Below are positions 16,217 to 25,478 of a stretch of DNA of 64,000 bases, one piece after another. The notes under the pieces were generated by a model, which did not search any database, was not told the origin of the DNA, and saw nothing but the letters and a program-made list of their open reading frames with translations. The position numbers and the translations under genes were made by a program. Position 1 is the first letter of the stretch. The number at the start of each line of letters is the position of its first letter. Source of the DNA: Lutibacter flavus (lineage in GTDB: Bacteria; Bacteroidota; Bacteroidia; Flavobacteriales; Flavobacteriaceae); NCBI RefSeq assembly GCF_900188355.1, contig NZ_FZNX01000001.1:1266003-1330002 (forward strand), in the 5' to 3' direction.

Positions 16217-16807
16217 GTGGCCTATAACATAACTCTTACTAAAAAAAATAAGGTGGAAGCTCTGGAATTACTAGAGTTTTCTGCTAAAATAATTGAAAGT
16301 TGCAAAATTAACTATTGGTTAGATGGAGGAACTTTATTAGGTCTTGTAAGAGAAAATAGGCTGTTACCTTGGGATGATGATTTAGATATTTCAATGATGC
16401 ATCCTGGCCCTGATGAATTAGCTCTAAAAGAACTAATTAAAAAGTTTAAAAAAGCTAATAAAAGAGTAAAAGTAAGATATTTTAAAAAAAATAATTATTA
16501 TTTCTCAATTAATAATATTAGGGTTATAAAAATTAGAAATAAATATTTTTTTGGATTGTTAAAAGGAAATGTTTGTTTGGAAATTTTTATTAGATATAAA
16601 ATAGAAGATGAAACATATTGTAAAGTAGGTGATCAAGTACAAGTAATTCCTTATAACCTTTGTAATTCATATAAAACTCTAATTTTTCAAAATTACAACT
16701 ATTATGTACCACAATTAACATCAGAATACTTAACATTCAAATACGGCGATTGGAAAATCCCTGTAAAGGAATGGTGTGTATTTAATGACGATAAATCAAT
16801 GATGTAA
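16217..16807 (+). CDS. LicD family phosphotransferase-like protein
   Basis: A 196-residue protein with the LicD signature: YWLDGGTLLGLVRE followed by LPWDDDLDI near residues 34-56. The aspartates form the nucleotidyltransferase-fold active site used to transfer phosphocholine or similar groups from CDP donors onto glycans. Family members also include fukutin-like proteins. The GTG at 16217, 3 bases after the DUF5606 stop, is the only plausible start. The gene is unusually rich in Lys, Asn, Tyr and Ile codons and seems inserted in the def-DUF5606-mazG group. It may act with the LicC-like and TagB-like genes at 11938-13656; that link is inference. Confidence 0.8.
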   Translation: MAYNITLTKKNKVEALELLEFSAKIIESCKINYWLDGGTLLGLVRENRLLPWDDDLDISMMHPGPDELALKELIKKFKKANKRVKVRYFKKNNYYFSINNIRVIKIRNKYFFGLLKGNVCLEIFIRYKIEDETYCKVGDQVQVIPYNLCNSYKTLIFQNYNYYVPQLTSEYLTFKYGDWKIPVKEWCVFNDDKSMM

Positions 16808-16869
16808 GAAACTTTACAATTAATTATTTCATTTTGATTAATTTCATTTAAATCCAAAAGTAAATAATT

Positions 16870-17649
16870 ATGAATACTCGCGAACAACAACTTCAAGCAT
16901 TTGGCCGATTATTAGACATAATGGATGAGTTGCGTTTAAAATGTCCTTGGGATAAAAAGCAAACTTTTCAATCTTTACGCCATTTAACTATTGAAGAAAC
17001 TTATGAACTAGGCGACGCCATTCTTAATAATGATTTAGAAGAAATCAAAAAAGAATTAGGTGACGTTTTACTGCATATTGTTTTCTATGCAAAAATTGGT
17101 TCTGAAACCGATACTTTTGATATTGCTGATGTTGCCAACGAAATTTCCGAAAAATTAATTTACCGTCATCCTCATATTTATGGAGATGTTGTTGTTAAAG
17201 ATGATGAAGAAGTCAGTCAAAACTGGGAAAAACTAAAGCTAAAGGAAGGTAAAGAATCTGTTTTAGAAGGAGTTCCAAAAGGATTACCGGCAATAGTAAA
17301 AGCGAATAGAATACAAGATAAAGTTGCTGGCGTTGGTTTTGATTGGGAAAAACCAGCACAAGTTTGGGAAAAAGTTCAAGAAGAATTAGCAGAACTTAAT
17401 GCTGAAATTGAAAAAGGAAATACTGATGCGATTGAAGCTGAATTTGGTGATGTTTTATTTTCAATGATTAATTATGCACGTTTTATTAAAGTAAATCCTG
17501 AAAATGCTTTAGAACGAACCAATAAAAAGTTTATAAATCGTTTTCAACATCTTGAAAAAGAAGCCAAAAAAATTAATAAGTCATTACATGAAATGTCCTT
17601 AGAAGAAATGGATGTATTTTGGAATGAATCTAAAAAGTTTTATAAATAA
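16870..17649 (+). CDS. mazG: Nucleoside triphosphate pyrophosphohydrolase MazG
   Basis: Hydrolyses NTPs and dNTPs to monophosphates and pyrophosphate, a house-cleaning enzyme also linked to ppGpp levels. The 259-residue length and two tandem MazG domains are typical. The first begins around LRLKCPWDKKQTFQSLRHL with the metal-binding EETYELGDAI and KELGDVLLHIVF. The second has EELAELNAEIEKGN and EFGDVLFSMINYAR. The linker GVPKGLPAIVKANRIQDKVA and the tail motif MDVFWNESKKFYK match the family. It starts 62 bases after the LicD-like gene. Confidence 0.95.
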   Translation: MNTREQQLQAFGRLLDIMDELRLKCPWDKKQTFQSLRHLTIEETYELGDAILNNDLEEIKKELGDVLLHIVFYAKIGSETDTFDIADVANEISEKLIYRHPHIYGDVVVKDDEEVSQNWEKLKLKEGKESVLEGVPKGLPAIVKANRIQDKVAGVGFDWEKPAQVWEKVQEELAELNAEIEKGNTDAIEAEFGDVLFSMINYARFIKVNPENALERTNKKFINRFQHLEKEAKKINKSLHEMSLEEMDVFWNESKKFYK

Positions 17650-17683
17650 TTTATAACTTAGCATAGAAACTCAATTTCACGCT

Positions 17684-18142
17684 ATGCAATATAAAGCTAA
17701 CGCTCCCGAAGAATATATTTCTCAAATTCCTGAAGACAGAATTCCGTATTTCAATAAATTAAGAGAAACTATTTTAAACAATATTCCAAAAGGTTTTGAA
17801 GAACAAATGAGTTATGGAATGATTGGATACGTAGTACCTAAAAGCTTATATCCAAATGGTTATCACTGTGACACAAGTTTACCGCTCCCTTTTACAAACA
17901 TAGCTTCACAAAAGAATTTTATTGCTTTATATCATATGGGTATTTATGCTAATAAAGAGTTATTAGATTGGTTTGTTAGTGAATACCCTAAACATTGTAA
18001 ACGTAAATTAGATATGGGAAAAAGCTGCATTCGCTTTAAAAAAGCTGAAGAAATTCCTTTTGATTTAATTGCACAATTAATGCAGAAAATAACTGTTGAA
18101 AACTGGGTGAATTTATATGAAAGCGCTTTTAAAAAACAATAA
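17684..18142 (+). CDS. DUF1801 domain protein, function unknown
   Basis: A 152-residue cytosolic protein of the DUF1801 (YdhG-like) family. Characteristic are an N-terminal helix IPYFNKLRETILNNIPKG, the segment EEQMSYGMIGY, a beta-rich centre with FIALYHMGIY, and the closing GKSCIRFKKAEEIPFDLIAQL. The role of this small alpha/beta family is not established. It lies 34 bases after mazG and 6 bases before the SDR gene, suggesting cotranscription. Confidence 0.85.
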   Translation: MQYKANAPEEYISQIPEDRIPYFNKLRETILNNIPKGFEEQMSYGMIGYVVPKSLYPNGYHCDTSLPLPFTNIASQKNFIALYHMGIYANKELLDWFVSEYPKHCKRKLDMGKSCIRFKKAEEIPFDLIAQLMQKITVENWVNLYESAFKKQ

Positions 18143-18148
18143 ATTGTT

Positions 18149-18880
18149 ATGGAAAAAATTGTAATTATTACAGGAGGAAATAAAGGTTTAGGATATGGTC
18201 TTGCCAAAGAATACCATAAAAAAGGATATCGAGTTATTTCAATATCAAGAAGTAAAATTGAAAAATTATATTCAGTTGAACAATACCAATGTGATTTAAG
18301 TAAATCTGAAACTATTGAAGATACTGTAAATGAAATATTTTCTCATTTAGATAATAGTACTACAAAAACATTAACACTATTTAATAATGCCGGTGATTTA
18401 GGAAATGTAAATACCATAGAAAATATTTCTCCAGAAGAAATTGCTTATACAATTAGAGTGAATTTAATTGCCCCATTAATTTTAAACTCGTTATTTATAA
18501 AACTAACTAAAGGTTGGGAATGTAAAAAGAAGATAATTAATATTTCTTCAGGTGCGGCAATAAACCCTTATGAAAGTTGGTCTATGTATTGTTCATCAAA
18601 AGCTGGTTTAGATATGATGACAAAAGTGCTATCTAAAGAACAAAAAAAGATTAAAAACGGTGTTAAAATTATTTCAATTTATCCTGGAATTGTTGATACA
18701 GATATGCAGGCACAAGCACGTAATACTCCTAAAGAAAATTTTAAATCCGTTCAACGTTTTATAGATTTTTACGAGCATGGTGAATTGTTTACACCAAAGC
18801 AAGTTGCCGAGAAAATTTATCAATTAGATTCTAAAGGAAAACTCAAAAACGGTAAAATTATAGATATTAGAAACGTATAA
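18149..18880 (+). CDS. Short-chain dehydrogenase/reductase, sepiapterin/benzil-reductase-like
   Basis: A 243-residue NAD(P)-dependent oxidoreductase. The Rossmann motif is ITGGNKGLGYGLA (7-19). Also visible are LFNNAG, the active-site serine in INISSGAA, the catalytic YCSSK, and YPGIVDTDMQ, which resembles sepiapterin-reductase-like and benzil-reductase-like members. The substrate is unknown. It follows the DUF1801 gene by 6 bases and converges on lon across a terminator. It is not closely similar to the SDR at 3516. Confidence 0.87.
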   Translation: MEKIVIITGGNKGLGYGLAKEYHKKGYRVISISRSKIEKLYSVEQYQCDLSKSETIEDTVNEIFSHLDNSTTKTLTLFNNAGDLGNVNTIENISPEEIAYTIRVNLIAPLILNSLFIKLTKGWECKKKIINISSGAAINPYESWSMYCSSKAGLDMMTKVLSKEQKKIKNGVKIISIYPGIVDTDMQAQARNTPKENFKSVQRFIDFYEHGELFTPKQVAEKIYQLDSKGKLKNGKIIDIRNV

Positions 18881-18910
18881 AAAAAGCAGCCAATTGGCTG
18901 CTTTTTTTAT
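18880..18910. terminator. Bidirectional terminator between SDR and lon
   Basis: Stem AGCAGCC/GGCTGCT (18885-18891 and 18896-18902) with an AATT loop, A-run to the left and T-run to the right, serving both convergent genes. Confidence 0.85.
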
Positions 18911-21366
18911 TATAATAACTTCTTAGCGTTTTTTACTTTTTGCTTTGTTAAGGCAATATCAATTACCTCTTTCATATCGGAAACATAATGAAAATTAAGT
19001 CCTTTTAAATAGGATTCCTTAATTTCTAATATATCTTTTTCATTGTCTTTACAAAGAAGTATTTCTTTAATATTTGCACGTTTTGCGGCTAATATTTTTT
19101 CTTTAATACCACCAACAGGTAACACCTTTCCTCTTAAAGTAATTTCACCTGTCATTGCCAATCTCAATTTCACTTTACGCTGTGTAAATACAGAAACTAA
19201 AGATGTTAACATTGCAACGCCTGCACTTGGTCCGTCTTTAGGCGTTGCTCCTTCCGGAACATGAATATGAACTTTATATTCATCTAAAATTTTAGGATTA
19301 ATATCAAAATCTTGTGCATTAGCTCTAATATATTCCATTGCAATAGTAGCAGATTCTTTCATTACTTTTCCAATATTCCCAGTAATTGAAAGTCCTTTTC
19401 CTTTGGAAACAATAGATTCAATAAATAAAATATCACCCCCAACACTTGTCCAGGCTAAACCTGTTACAACTCCAGCAACATCATTACTTTCATACTTATC
19501 ACGCTCCAAATGTGAAGGTCCTAATACTTTTTCAATAACTTCATTGGTAATTTTAACCTCATAAGCCTCCTCCATCGCAATTGATTTTGCAGCAAAACGC
19601 ACCATTTTTGCAATTTGCTTTTCTAAACCTCTAACCCCAGATTCACGTGTATATGCAACTACAATTTTTTCTAGTTGCTTTTTACCCATTTGAATGTGCT
19701 CCGAAGTTAAACCGTGCTCTTTCAATTGTTTTGGTAATAAATGACGTTTCGCAATTTCAACTTTTTCTTCAATTGTATATCCCGAAACATTTATAATTTC
19801 CATTCTATCTCTTAAAGCCCAAGGAATAGTAGATAAACTATTTGCTGTCGCCACAAACAATACTTTAGAAAGATCATAATCTAATTCTAAATAATTATCG
19901 TAAAAAGAAGTATTTTGTTCAGGGTCTAAAACTTCTAACATTGCTGAAGACGGATCTCCACTATGGCTAGATGTTGCTAATTTATCTATTTCATCCAACA
20001 CAAAAACTGGATTGGATGTGCCGGCTTTTTTAAGATCCTTAATTATTCTTCCTGGCATTGCACCAATGTATGTTTTTCTATGCCCTCTTATTTCGGCTTC
20101 ATCTCTTACTCCACCTAAAGACATACGCACATATTTTCTTCCTAATGATTCTGCTATAGATTTTCCCAAAGATGTTTTACCAACTCCCGGAGGACCATAC
20201 AAACAAATAATAGGTGATTTCATATCTCCTTTTAACTTTAGTACAGCCAAATGCTCAATAATTCTTTCTTTTACTTTCTCTAAACCAAAATGGTCTCTAT
20301 CTAATATTTTTTGAGCACGTTTTAAATCGAATTGATCATCAGAATATTCATTCCAAGGTAAGTCCAATAACAAATCTAAATAATTTCGTTGTACAGAATA
20401 TTCAGCAACTTGTGGATTCATACGTTGCAAACGTCCTAATTCTTTATCAAACGTTTCCTGTATATCTTGACTCCATTTTTTTGTTTTTGCCCTTTCGCGC
20501 ATTTCATCCAACTCTTCATCATAAGAAACACCTCCCAATTCTTCCTGAATTGTTTTTAATTGTTGATGCAAATAATATTCACGTTGCTGCTGATCCATAT
20601 CAGTACGTGTTTTTGACTGGATTACATTTCGCAACTCTAATCGTTGCAATTCTTCATCCATCTTCTTTAATGTAAGTAGCGCTCTTTCTTTTAAATTCTC
20701 AGTTTCTAAAAGTTCTTGCTTCTCTTCTACTTTTAAATTCATATTAGAAGAAACAAAATTGATTAAGAACGGTTTGCTTTCAATATTTTTTATAGCAAAA
20801 GAAGCCTCAGAAGGTAAATTTGGATTCTCCTTAATAATACGAATCGCCATTTCTTTAATAGAATCAATAATTGCCTCAAACTCAGGTTCATTTTCTTCAG
20901 ATCTATCTTCTTTTCTTGGTTTTGTAGTCGCTTGTAAATAAGGCTCTTCCTGTACAAAACTATCTATTTCAAAAGGCTTTTTTCCTTGTATAATTACAGT
21001 TGTATTTCCATCAGGCATTTTTAACATTCTTAAAATGCGAGCAACGGTTCCTACTTTATATACATCTTTATTTGTTGGATCCTCAATTCCTTCATTTTTT
21101 TGCGCAACCACACCAATAATTTTATTGCCTTTATTAGCCTCTTTTATTAATTGGATAGATTTATCACGCCCAGCTGTAATAGGAATTACAACTCCTGGAA
21201 ATAACACAGTATTACGTAAAGGTAATATTGGTAAAATCTCAGGAACATCCTCTCTATTTATTTCCTCTTCATCTTCAGGAGTCATTAAAGGAATTAAATC
21301 AGCATCTTCATCTAATATGTTCTGTAATGACAGATTGTCTATATTTATAAATTTCGATTTACTCAT
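18910..21366 (-). CDS. lon: ATP-dependent protease La (Lon)
   Basis: Cytosolic hexameric AAA+ serine protease degrading damaged and regulatory proteins. The 818 residues hold the N-terminal LON substrate-binding domain (about 40-235, starting [14 protein letters not shown]), a coiled-coil linker, the AAA+ domain with Walker [13 protein letters not shown] and Walker [10 protein letters not shown], and the C-terminal protease domain. The catalytic dyad is Ser714 in PKDGPSAG and Lys757 in [12 protein letters not shown], with the family spacing of 43 residues. It is about 35 residues longer than E. coli Lon, mostly as an acidic N-terminal extension. Monocistronic by context. Confidence 0.97.
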   Translation of the reverse strand: MSKSKFINIDNLSLQNILDEDADLIPLMTPEDEEEINREDVPEILPILPLRNTVLFPGVVIPITAGRDKSIQLIKEANKGNKIIGVVAQKNEGIEDPTNKDVYKVGTVARILRMLKMPDGNTTVIIQGKKPFEIDSFVQEEPYLQATTKPRKEDRSEENEPEFEAIIDSIKEMAIRIIKENPNLPSEASFAIKNIESKPFLINFVSSNMNLKVEEKQELLETENLKERALLTLKKMDEELQRLELRNVIQSKTRTDMDQQQREYYLHQQLKTIQEELGGVSYDEELDEMRERAKTKKWSQDIQETFDKELGRLQRMNPQVAEYSVQRNYLDLLLDLPWNEYSDDQFDLKRAQKILDRDHFGLEKVKERIIEHLAVLKLKGDMKSPIICLYGPPGVGKTSLGKSIAESLGRKYVRMSLGGVRDEAEIRGHRKTYIGAMPGRIIKDLKKAGTSNPVFVLDEIDKLATSSHSGDPSSAMLEVLDPEQNTSFYDNYLELDYDLSKVLFVATANSLSTIPWALRDRMEIINVSGYTIEEKVEIAKRHLLPKQLKEHGLTSEHIQMGKKQLEKIVVAYTRESGVRGLEKQIAKMVRFAAKSIAMEEAYEVKITNEVIEKVLGPSHLERDKYESNDVAGVVTGLAWTSVGGDILFIESIVSKGKGLSITGNIGKVMKESATIAMEYIRANAQDFDINPKILDEYKVHIHVPEGATPKDGPSAGVAMLTSLVSVFTQRKVKLRLAMTGEITLRGKVLPVGGIKEKILAAKRANIKEILLCKDNEKDILEIKESYLKGLNFHYVSDMKEVIDIALTKQKVKNAKKLL

Positions 21367-21601
21367 AGTCTATAATTTGGTCATTTTGTCATTTAAAAAT
21401 TTACACTAAATAAATATTTAAAAACAAAATCACGTTATTTATTTGATTTGCAGCGATTTAAATTATACTTAAATACACTTTCATAGAGTAAATTTCAATT
21501 GTTGTGCCAAATAAGAATTAAGGAAATAATTAATTTTTTGTAATTTTAAATAAAAGTGTAACAGTTCTAAAAATGTCATGTCTTTTTAATAGAAATCGAT
21601 T

Positions 21602-22162
21602 TTGAAAGTAGAGAATCAACATAGCAACAGTTTAATTGAACAATGTAAAAACGGAGATAAATCGGCTCAATTTGCAGTATACAAACAATACTATAAAGCT
21701 ATGTATAATACAGCTTTAAGAATTGTAAATGATAGTTTTGAAGCAGAGGACATTATGCAGGAATCATTTTTAGCTGCTTTTACAAAATTGGATTCTTTTA
21801 GTGGAAAAGTAACTTTTGGAGCTTGGTTAAAAAGAATTGTAATTAATAATAGTATTACAGCTTTAAAAAAGAGTAAAAGACTTGATACTGTTCCAATTGA
21901 CAAAGTAACAATTAGCAATGTAGAAAATGAGGGATCTCAAGACTATAATTCAATATCACCAAGTGATATTTTAAATAAAATAAAACAATTAAAAAGTAAT
22001 TATAAAATAGCCTTAACATTAAATTTGATTGAAGGATATGATTACGAAGAAATAGCTCAAATTATGGAAATTTCATACCAAAACAGTAGAACTACTATTT
22101 CAAGAGCTAAAAATAAATTAAGACAACTTTTTTCACAACAACATGAAAAACAATTTAGATAA
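21602..22162 (+). CDS. ECF-type RNA polymerase sigma factor (module A)
   Basis: Extracytoplasmic-function sigma factor, 186 residues. Region 2 contains LIEQCKNGDKSAQFAVYKQY and the core-binding segment AEDIMQESFLAAF, followed by GAWLKRIVINNSI. Region 4 has the helix-turn-helix with LNLIEGYDYEEIAQIMEIS and SRAKNKLRQLF. The frame offers only a TTG start (21602). Its 3' end overlaps the next gene, an anti-sigma-like membrane protein, by 20 bases. A paralogue with the same partners lies at 29456-30004 on the other strand. Probably responds to an envelope signal and autoregulates its operon; that is inferred from the family. Confidence 0.92.
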   Translation: MKVENQHSNSLIEQCKNGDKSAQFAVYKQYYKAMYNTALRIVNDSFEAEDIMQESFLAAFTKLDSFSGKVTFGAWLKRIVINNSITALKKSKRLDTVPIDKVTISNVENEGSQDYNSISPSDILNKIKQLKSNYKIALTLNLIEGYDYEEIAQIMEISYQNSRTTISRAKNKLRQLFSQQHEKQFR

Positions 22163-22685
22163 CATATTTAAAGATTTAGAAGGAAAGTTTGATCTGGAAG
22201 AACCAACAATTGGACATTTTGAGCGATTTCAAACAAAACTTAATAAAGGATCTGATTTAGATTCAAATAAAAGAAATAACCTTTTTTATTTTATAGCAAT
22301 CGCAGCTTCTTTTATCTTATTTTTTGGAATTTGGATTGGTTCTTCATTAACAAATTCAGGTATGGAATTAGCAGAGCTTTCTCCAGAAATGAAAGAAACC
22401 CAAAGTTACTTTGTAAGTGTTATAGAAAAAGAACTTCAGGCTATTGAAATAGAACGAAATAGCGACACAGAGCATTTAATAAAAGACGCTCTTTTACAAT
22501 TAAATAAACTTGAAACAGAATATCAATCACTTACTTTAGAGCTCAAAGAAAGTACAGATGAAAAACGAATTATTTTTGCAATGATTTCAAATTTTCAACA
22601 ACGGATTGATGTTTTACAAGGTTTATTAGCTCAAATAGAAGAATTTAAACAATTAAAAACACAAAAAAATGAAACATATGTATAA
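22143..22685 (+). CDS. Single-pass membrane protein, probable anti-sigma factor (module A)
   Basis: A 180-residue protein with a short cytoplasmic N-terminal part (1-45, containing HFERFQTKLNK), one membrane helix (about 47-66) and a periplasmic, strongly helical coiled-coil region (about 75-180). The ATG lies inside the sigma gene (20-base overlap), and the next gene starts 17 bases before its stop, so all three are translationally coupled. I see no classical ZAS zinc motif. Position and topology argue for an anti-sigma role, and the paralogue at 28906 has the same architecture, including the periplasmic motif SPE-M/L-K. The assignment is inferred. Confidence 0.7.
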   Translation: MKNNLDNIFKDLEGKFDLEEPTIGHFERFQTKLNKGSDLDSNKRNNLFYFIAIAASFILFFGIWIGSSLTNSGMELAELSPEMKETQSYFVSVIEKELQAIEIERNSDTEHLIKDALLQLNKLETEYQSLTLELKESTDEKRIIFAMISNFQQRIDVLQGLLAQIEEFKQLKTQKNETYV

Positions 22686-23745
22686 AATATTACTTTTTCT
22701 TTTTCTAGTCCCTTTCATTTCTTCTGCTACTGAAAGAGATGGAAAATACACTAAGAAAAAAGTAATTTCGAAAAAATTTACAGTTGATAATAATGCAACT
22801 TTAAATGTTACAAATAAATATGGAAATATTGATATTATTTCCTGGAATGAAAATACCATTGAAATAGAAGTTACAATTACTACCAATGGAAATGATGAAG
22901 AAAAAGTTGAAAGAAGATTAGAGCAAATTGATGTGGATTTTAGCGCAAGTTCTAATTATGTTTCCGCTAAAACTAACATTGGAAAAAGTTCTAACTCCTG
23001 GAGTTTTTGGGGAAAGAGCAACAATGTGAATATGGAAATTAATTATAAAATTAAAATGCCAGTAACCAACAACGTTGATTTAACTAATGATTATGGTGGA
23101 ATAAGTTTGGATAAACTTGAAGGCAAGTCTAAAATTGATTGTGATTATGGTAGATTAACTATTGGTGAATTGCTAAATTCAAGTAACAGTATTAACATTG
23201 ATTACACAAATAAATCAGAAATTGAATTTATGAAAGATGGAGATATAAATGCCGATTATTCTACTTTACACATTGAAAAAGCTGGAAGAACTAAATTAAA
23301 TGCTGATTATTCACACATTTCTTTTGGAATGCTAACTACATTAGATTATAACTGTGATTATGGTGATTTAAAAATTGAAGATTGTGGAAATCTAAGTGGA
23401 AACAGCGATTATATGCATACAGCTGTTGGGAAATTAAGAGGGTCTGGAAATTTTGACATGGATTATGGATCTTTAAAAATTAATGAAATAGGACCTAATA
23501 TTAGCCAATTAAAAGTTGAATCATCTTATACTCAATTAAAATTTGGGGTTAATCCAGATACCTCTTTTAATATAACTGCTACTTTAAGTTATGGCGGTTT
23601 TAAATATGGAAACGGCTTCACTTTTAATAAAGAAATAGTTAAATCTACTTCAAAATATTATGAAGGTTATTATAATACTGCCAATTCTAATGGAAATATC
23701 ACAATAAAATCAAGCTACGGAAGTATCACATTTTTTAACAACTAA
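22669..23745 (+). CDS. Secreted DUF4097-like beta-repeat protein (module A)
   Basis: A 358-residue exported protein with a signal peptide (about 1-20, after MKHMYKILLFLFLVPF). The mature part begins with a strand-rich domain (VDNNATLNVTNKYGNIDI) and then repeats a unit of about 20 residues centred on D-Y-G, D-Y-S or D-Y-T (for example NDYGGISLDKL, CDYGRLTIGEL, ADYSTLHIEKA, MDYGSLKINEI). This pattern fits a right-handed beta-solenoid like the DUF4097/GIN adhesin-type families. It overlaps the anti-sigma-like gene by 17 bases and is followed by a GIN protein after 10 bases. Likely periplasmic or outer-membrane-associated; the function is unknown. Confidence 0.75.
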   Translation: MKHMYKILLFLFLVPFISSATERDGKYTKKKVISKKFTVDNNATLNVTNKYGNIDIISWNENTIEIEVTITTNGNDEEKVERRLEQIDVDFSASSNYVSAKTNIGKSSNSWSFWGKSNNVNMEINYKIKMPVTNNVDLTNDYGGISLDKLEGKSKIDCDYGRLTIGELLNSSNSINIDYTNKSEIEFMKDGDINADYSTLHIEKAGRTKLNADYSHISFGMLTTLDYNCDYGDLKIEDCGNLSGNSDYMHTAVGKLRGSGNFDMDYGSLKINEIGPNISQLKVESSYTQLKFGVNPDTSFNITATLSYGGFKYGNGFTFNKEIVKSTSKYYEGYYNTANSNGNITIKSSYGSITFFNN

Positions 23746-23755
23746 AAACTAAACT

Positions 23756-24526
23756 ATGAATTTTTTAAATCAAAATCGCACTAAAAAAAGCAAGCCTTTT
23801 ACAATTAAAACAATTGCAAGTGTAATTGCATTTTTAATAATTAGCACTAGTATTAATGCACAATTTTTCAACAAAAAAATTAATGGAAACGGTGATATTA
23901 TAACAAAAACAAGATCTGTTGGTGACTATGATAAAATTGGAGTTTCTGGATCTTTTGATGTGAAATTATATAAAGGAAATGAAGGTAAAATTACTATTAA
24001 AGCTGATGAAAATTTAATGGAATATATTGTTACCGAAGTAAAAAATGGTAATTTAGAAATTAAGCCTAAAAAAGGCTATAATATTAGATCAAGAAAAACT
24101 ATTGAAATTACTGTTCCTTTTGAAGACATCAAAGCCGTTTCTCTTGCAGGATCTGGAGATGTTTATACAACTGATGTTATTAAGTCCTCTGAACTAAAGT
24201 TAAGTTTAGCTGGCTCTGGAAACATAGATTTAAATGTAGATACAAGTGATTTAGACTCGAGTATTGCAGGTTCTGGAAACATTAAATTAAATGGAAAAGC
24301 TAAAGAATTCTCTTGTAGCATTGCAGGTTCTGGAAATTTAAATGGATCCGATCTAAAAGCCTCAATTGCAAAAGCTAAAATAGCTGGTTCTGGTAATATA
24401 AAAATCAATGCTGTTAACGAAATTCACGCAAAAATAGCTGGTTCTGGTAATATTATTTACTCAGGAGATCCGGACATAGTAAAATCAAATTCAGCTGGCT
24501 CTGGTTCTGTTAGAAAGAAAAACTAG
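23756..24526 (+). CDS. Head GIN domain (DUF2807) putative adhesin-like secreted protein
   Basis: A 256-residue protein with an N-terminal signal/anchor segment (hydrophobic about 22-34, then NA-Q near 37), followed by a domain with VGDYDKIGVSGSFDVKLYKG, typical of the head GIN domain. The C-terminal half repeats AGSG(N/D/S) about eight times at spacings of about 13-21 residues (SLAGSGD, LAGSGN, IAGSGN, SAGSGS), forming a predicted beta-helix. GIN proteins are common in Bacteroidota, and their role as adhesins is a prediction. It is the last gene of sigma module A and ends at a strong terminator. Confidence 0.85.
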   Translation: MNFLNQNRTKKSKPFTIKTIASVIAFLIISTSINAQFFNKKINGNGDIITKTRSVGDYDKIGVSGSFDVKLYKGNEGKITIKADENLMEYIVTEVKNGNLEIKPKKGYNIRSRKTIEITVPFEDIKAVSLAGSGDVYTTDVIKSSELKLSLAGSGNIDLNVDTSDLDSSIAGSGNIKLNGKAKEFSCSIAGSGNLNGSDLKASIAKAKIAGSGNIKINAVNEIHAKIAGSGNIIYSGDPDIVKSNSAGSGSVRKKN

Positions 24527-24542
24527 TCCTAATTTATAATAA

Positions 24543-24578
24543 CAAAAAAGCCCATTGAAAAATCAATGGGCTTTTTTA
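24543..24578. terminator. Strong bidirectional terminator between the GIN gene and lgt
   Basis: Stem AAGCCCATTGA/TCAATGGGCTT (about 24548-24558 and 24563-24573) with an AAAA loop, A-rich to the left and a T-run to the right. It serves convergent module A and lgt. Confidence 0.9.
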
Positions 24579-24595
24579 ATATATTATTTTAATCT

Positions 24596-25420
24596 CTATT
24601 TTGAATTATTGTTTCTAAACATAAAATACAATCCAACCAATATTAGTGGGATACTTAATACCTGGCCTGTATTTAAGCCTAAAATCCAATCTTCTCGTCC
24701 TTCAACTTGTGCTTCTTTAAAGAATTCAACAAAAAATCGAACTGTCCAAAGTAATGCAAAAAACAAACCGAAAATATATCCTGATTTTTGTTTTTTATCA
24801 GTTTTCCAGTATACAAACATCAAAATTCCAAAAATTACTAAATAGCTAATTGATTCATATAATTGCGCCGGATGACGTGGAAAATCTTCTCCCAATCTTC
24901 TAAAAATAAAACCATAATCAGAGTTTGTTGGTTTTCCAATAATTTCCGAATTCATTAAATTTCCAAATCTTACAAATGCAGCTCCCAAAGCACTAGGTAC
25001 TACAAGTCTATCTAAAATAAATAAAACAGGTTTTTTTAGCACCTTTTTACTATATAAATACATAGCTATAATTATTCCAATTGCAGCCCCATGACTTGCT
25101 AAACCCATAAAACCAGTAAATTCAAATTTTGGAGAAAATTTAAATGGCAAAATAACTTCCAAAGGTTTTCTTATTAAAAACTCTGGGTCGTAAAATAAAA
25201 AGTGTCCTAATCGTGCACCAATTAATATTGAAACTACTGCATAAATAAAAAGGGAATCTAACTTTTCAATTGAAATTTTTTCATTTAAAAATATTTTCTT
25301 CATTATATATAGGCCAAACATAAATGCAAATACAAACATTAAGCTATAATAACGGAGTGCAAAAGAACCAATTTTAAAAATTTCTGGTGCTGGATTCCAA
25401 TCTATTTGTAATAAAATCAT
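24596..25420 (-). CDS. lgt: Prolipoprotein diacylglyceryl transferase
   Basis: Inner-membrane enzyme that attaches diacylglycerol from phosphatidylglycerol to the lipobox cysteine of prolipoproteins. The 274 residues form about seven membrane helices. Recognisable elements are ALRYYSLMFVFAFMFG, GARLGHFLFYDPE, the conserved GLASHGAAIG histidine, the Lgt signature RFGNLMNSEIIGKPT and HPAQLYES. Substrates in this window include the lipoproteins at 38471, 39589, 40307 and 53289. It is the last of the minus-strand group cysS-yidD-lgt, 58 bases after yidD. Confidence 0.95.
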   Translation of the reverse strand: MILLQIDWNPAPEIFKIGSFALRYYSLMFVFAFMFGLYIMKKIFLNEKISIEKLDSLFIYAVVSILIGARLGHFLFYDPEFLIRKPLEVILPFKFSPKFEFTGFMGLASHGAAIGIIIAMYLYSKKVLKKPVLFILDRLVVPSALGAAFVRFGNLMNSEIIGKPTNSDYGFIFRRLGEDFPRHPAQLYESISYLVIFGILMFVYWKTDKKQKSGYIFGLFFALLWTVRFFVEFFKEAQVEGREDWILGLNTGQVLSIPLILVGLYFMFRNNNSK

Positions 25421-25478
25421 TTAAAAATATTTTAGTAGGTAAATATAAAATTTAATTGTTGAACTATTTTTTTAAAAA

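Noticed and set aside
20012-21409. Several plus-strand frames of 60-124 codons opposite lon
   Set aside because: All are shadows of the conserved lon frame; no start signals or recognisable motifs.
21367-21601. 235-base gap between lon and the ECF sigma gene
   Set aside because: No open frame or strong hairpin found; presumably holds the two divergent promoters, but no clear TAnnTTTG match was seen.
24163-24408. Repetitive DNA in the GIN gene that could look like a small repeat array
   Set aside because: The repeats encode the A-G-S-G units in frame with variable sequence between them, not near-identical direct repeats with spacers as in a CRISPR array.
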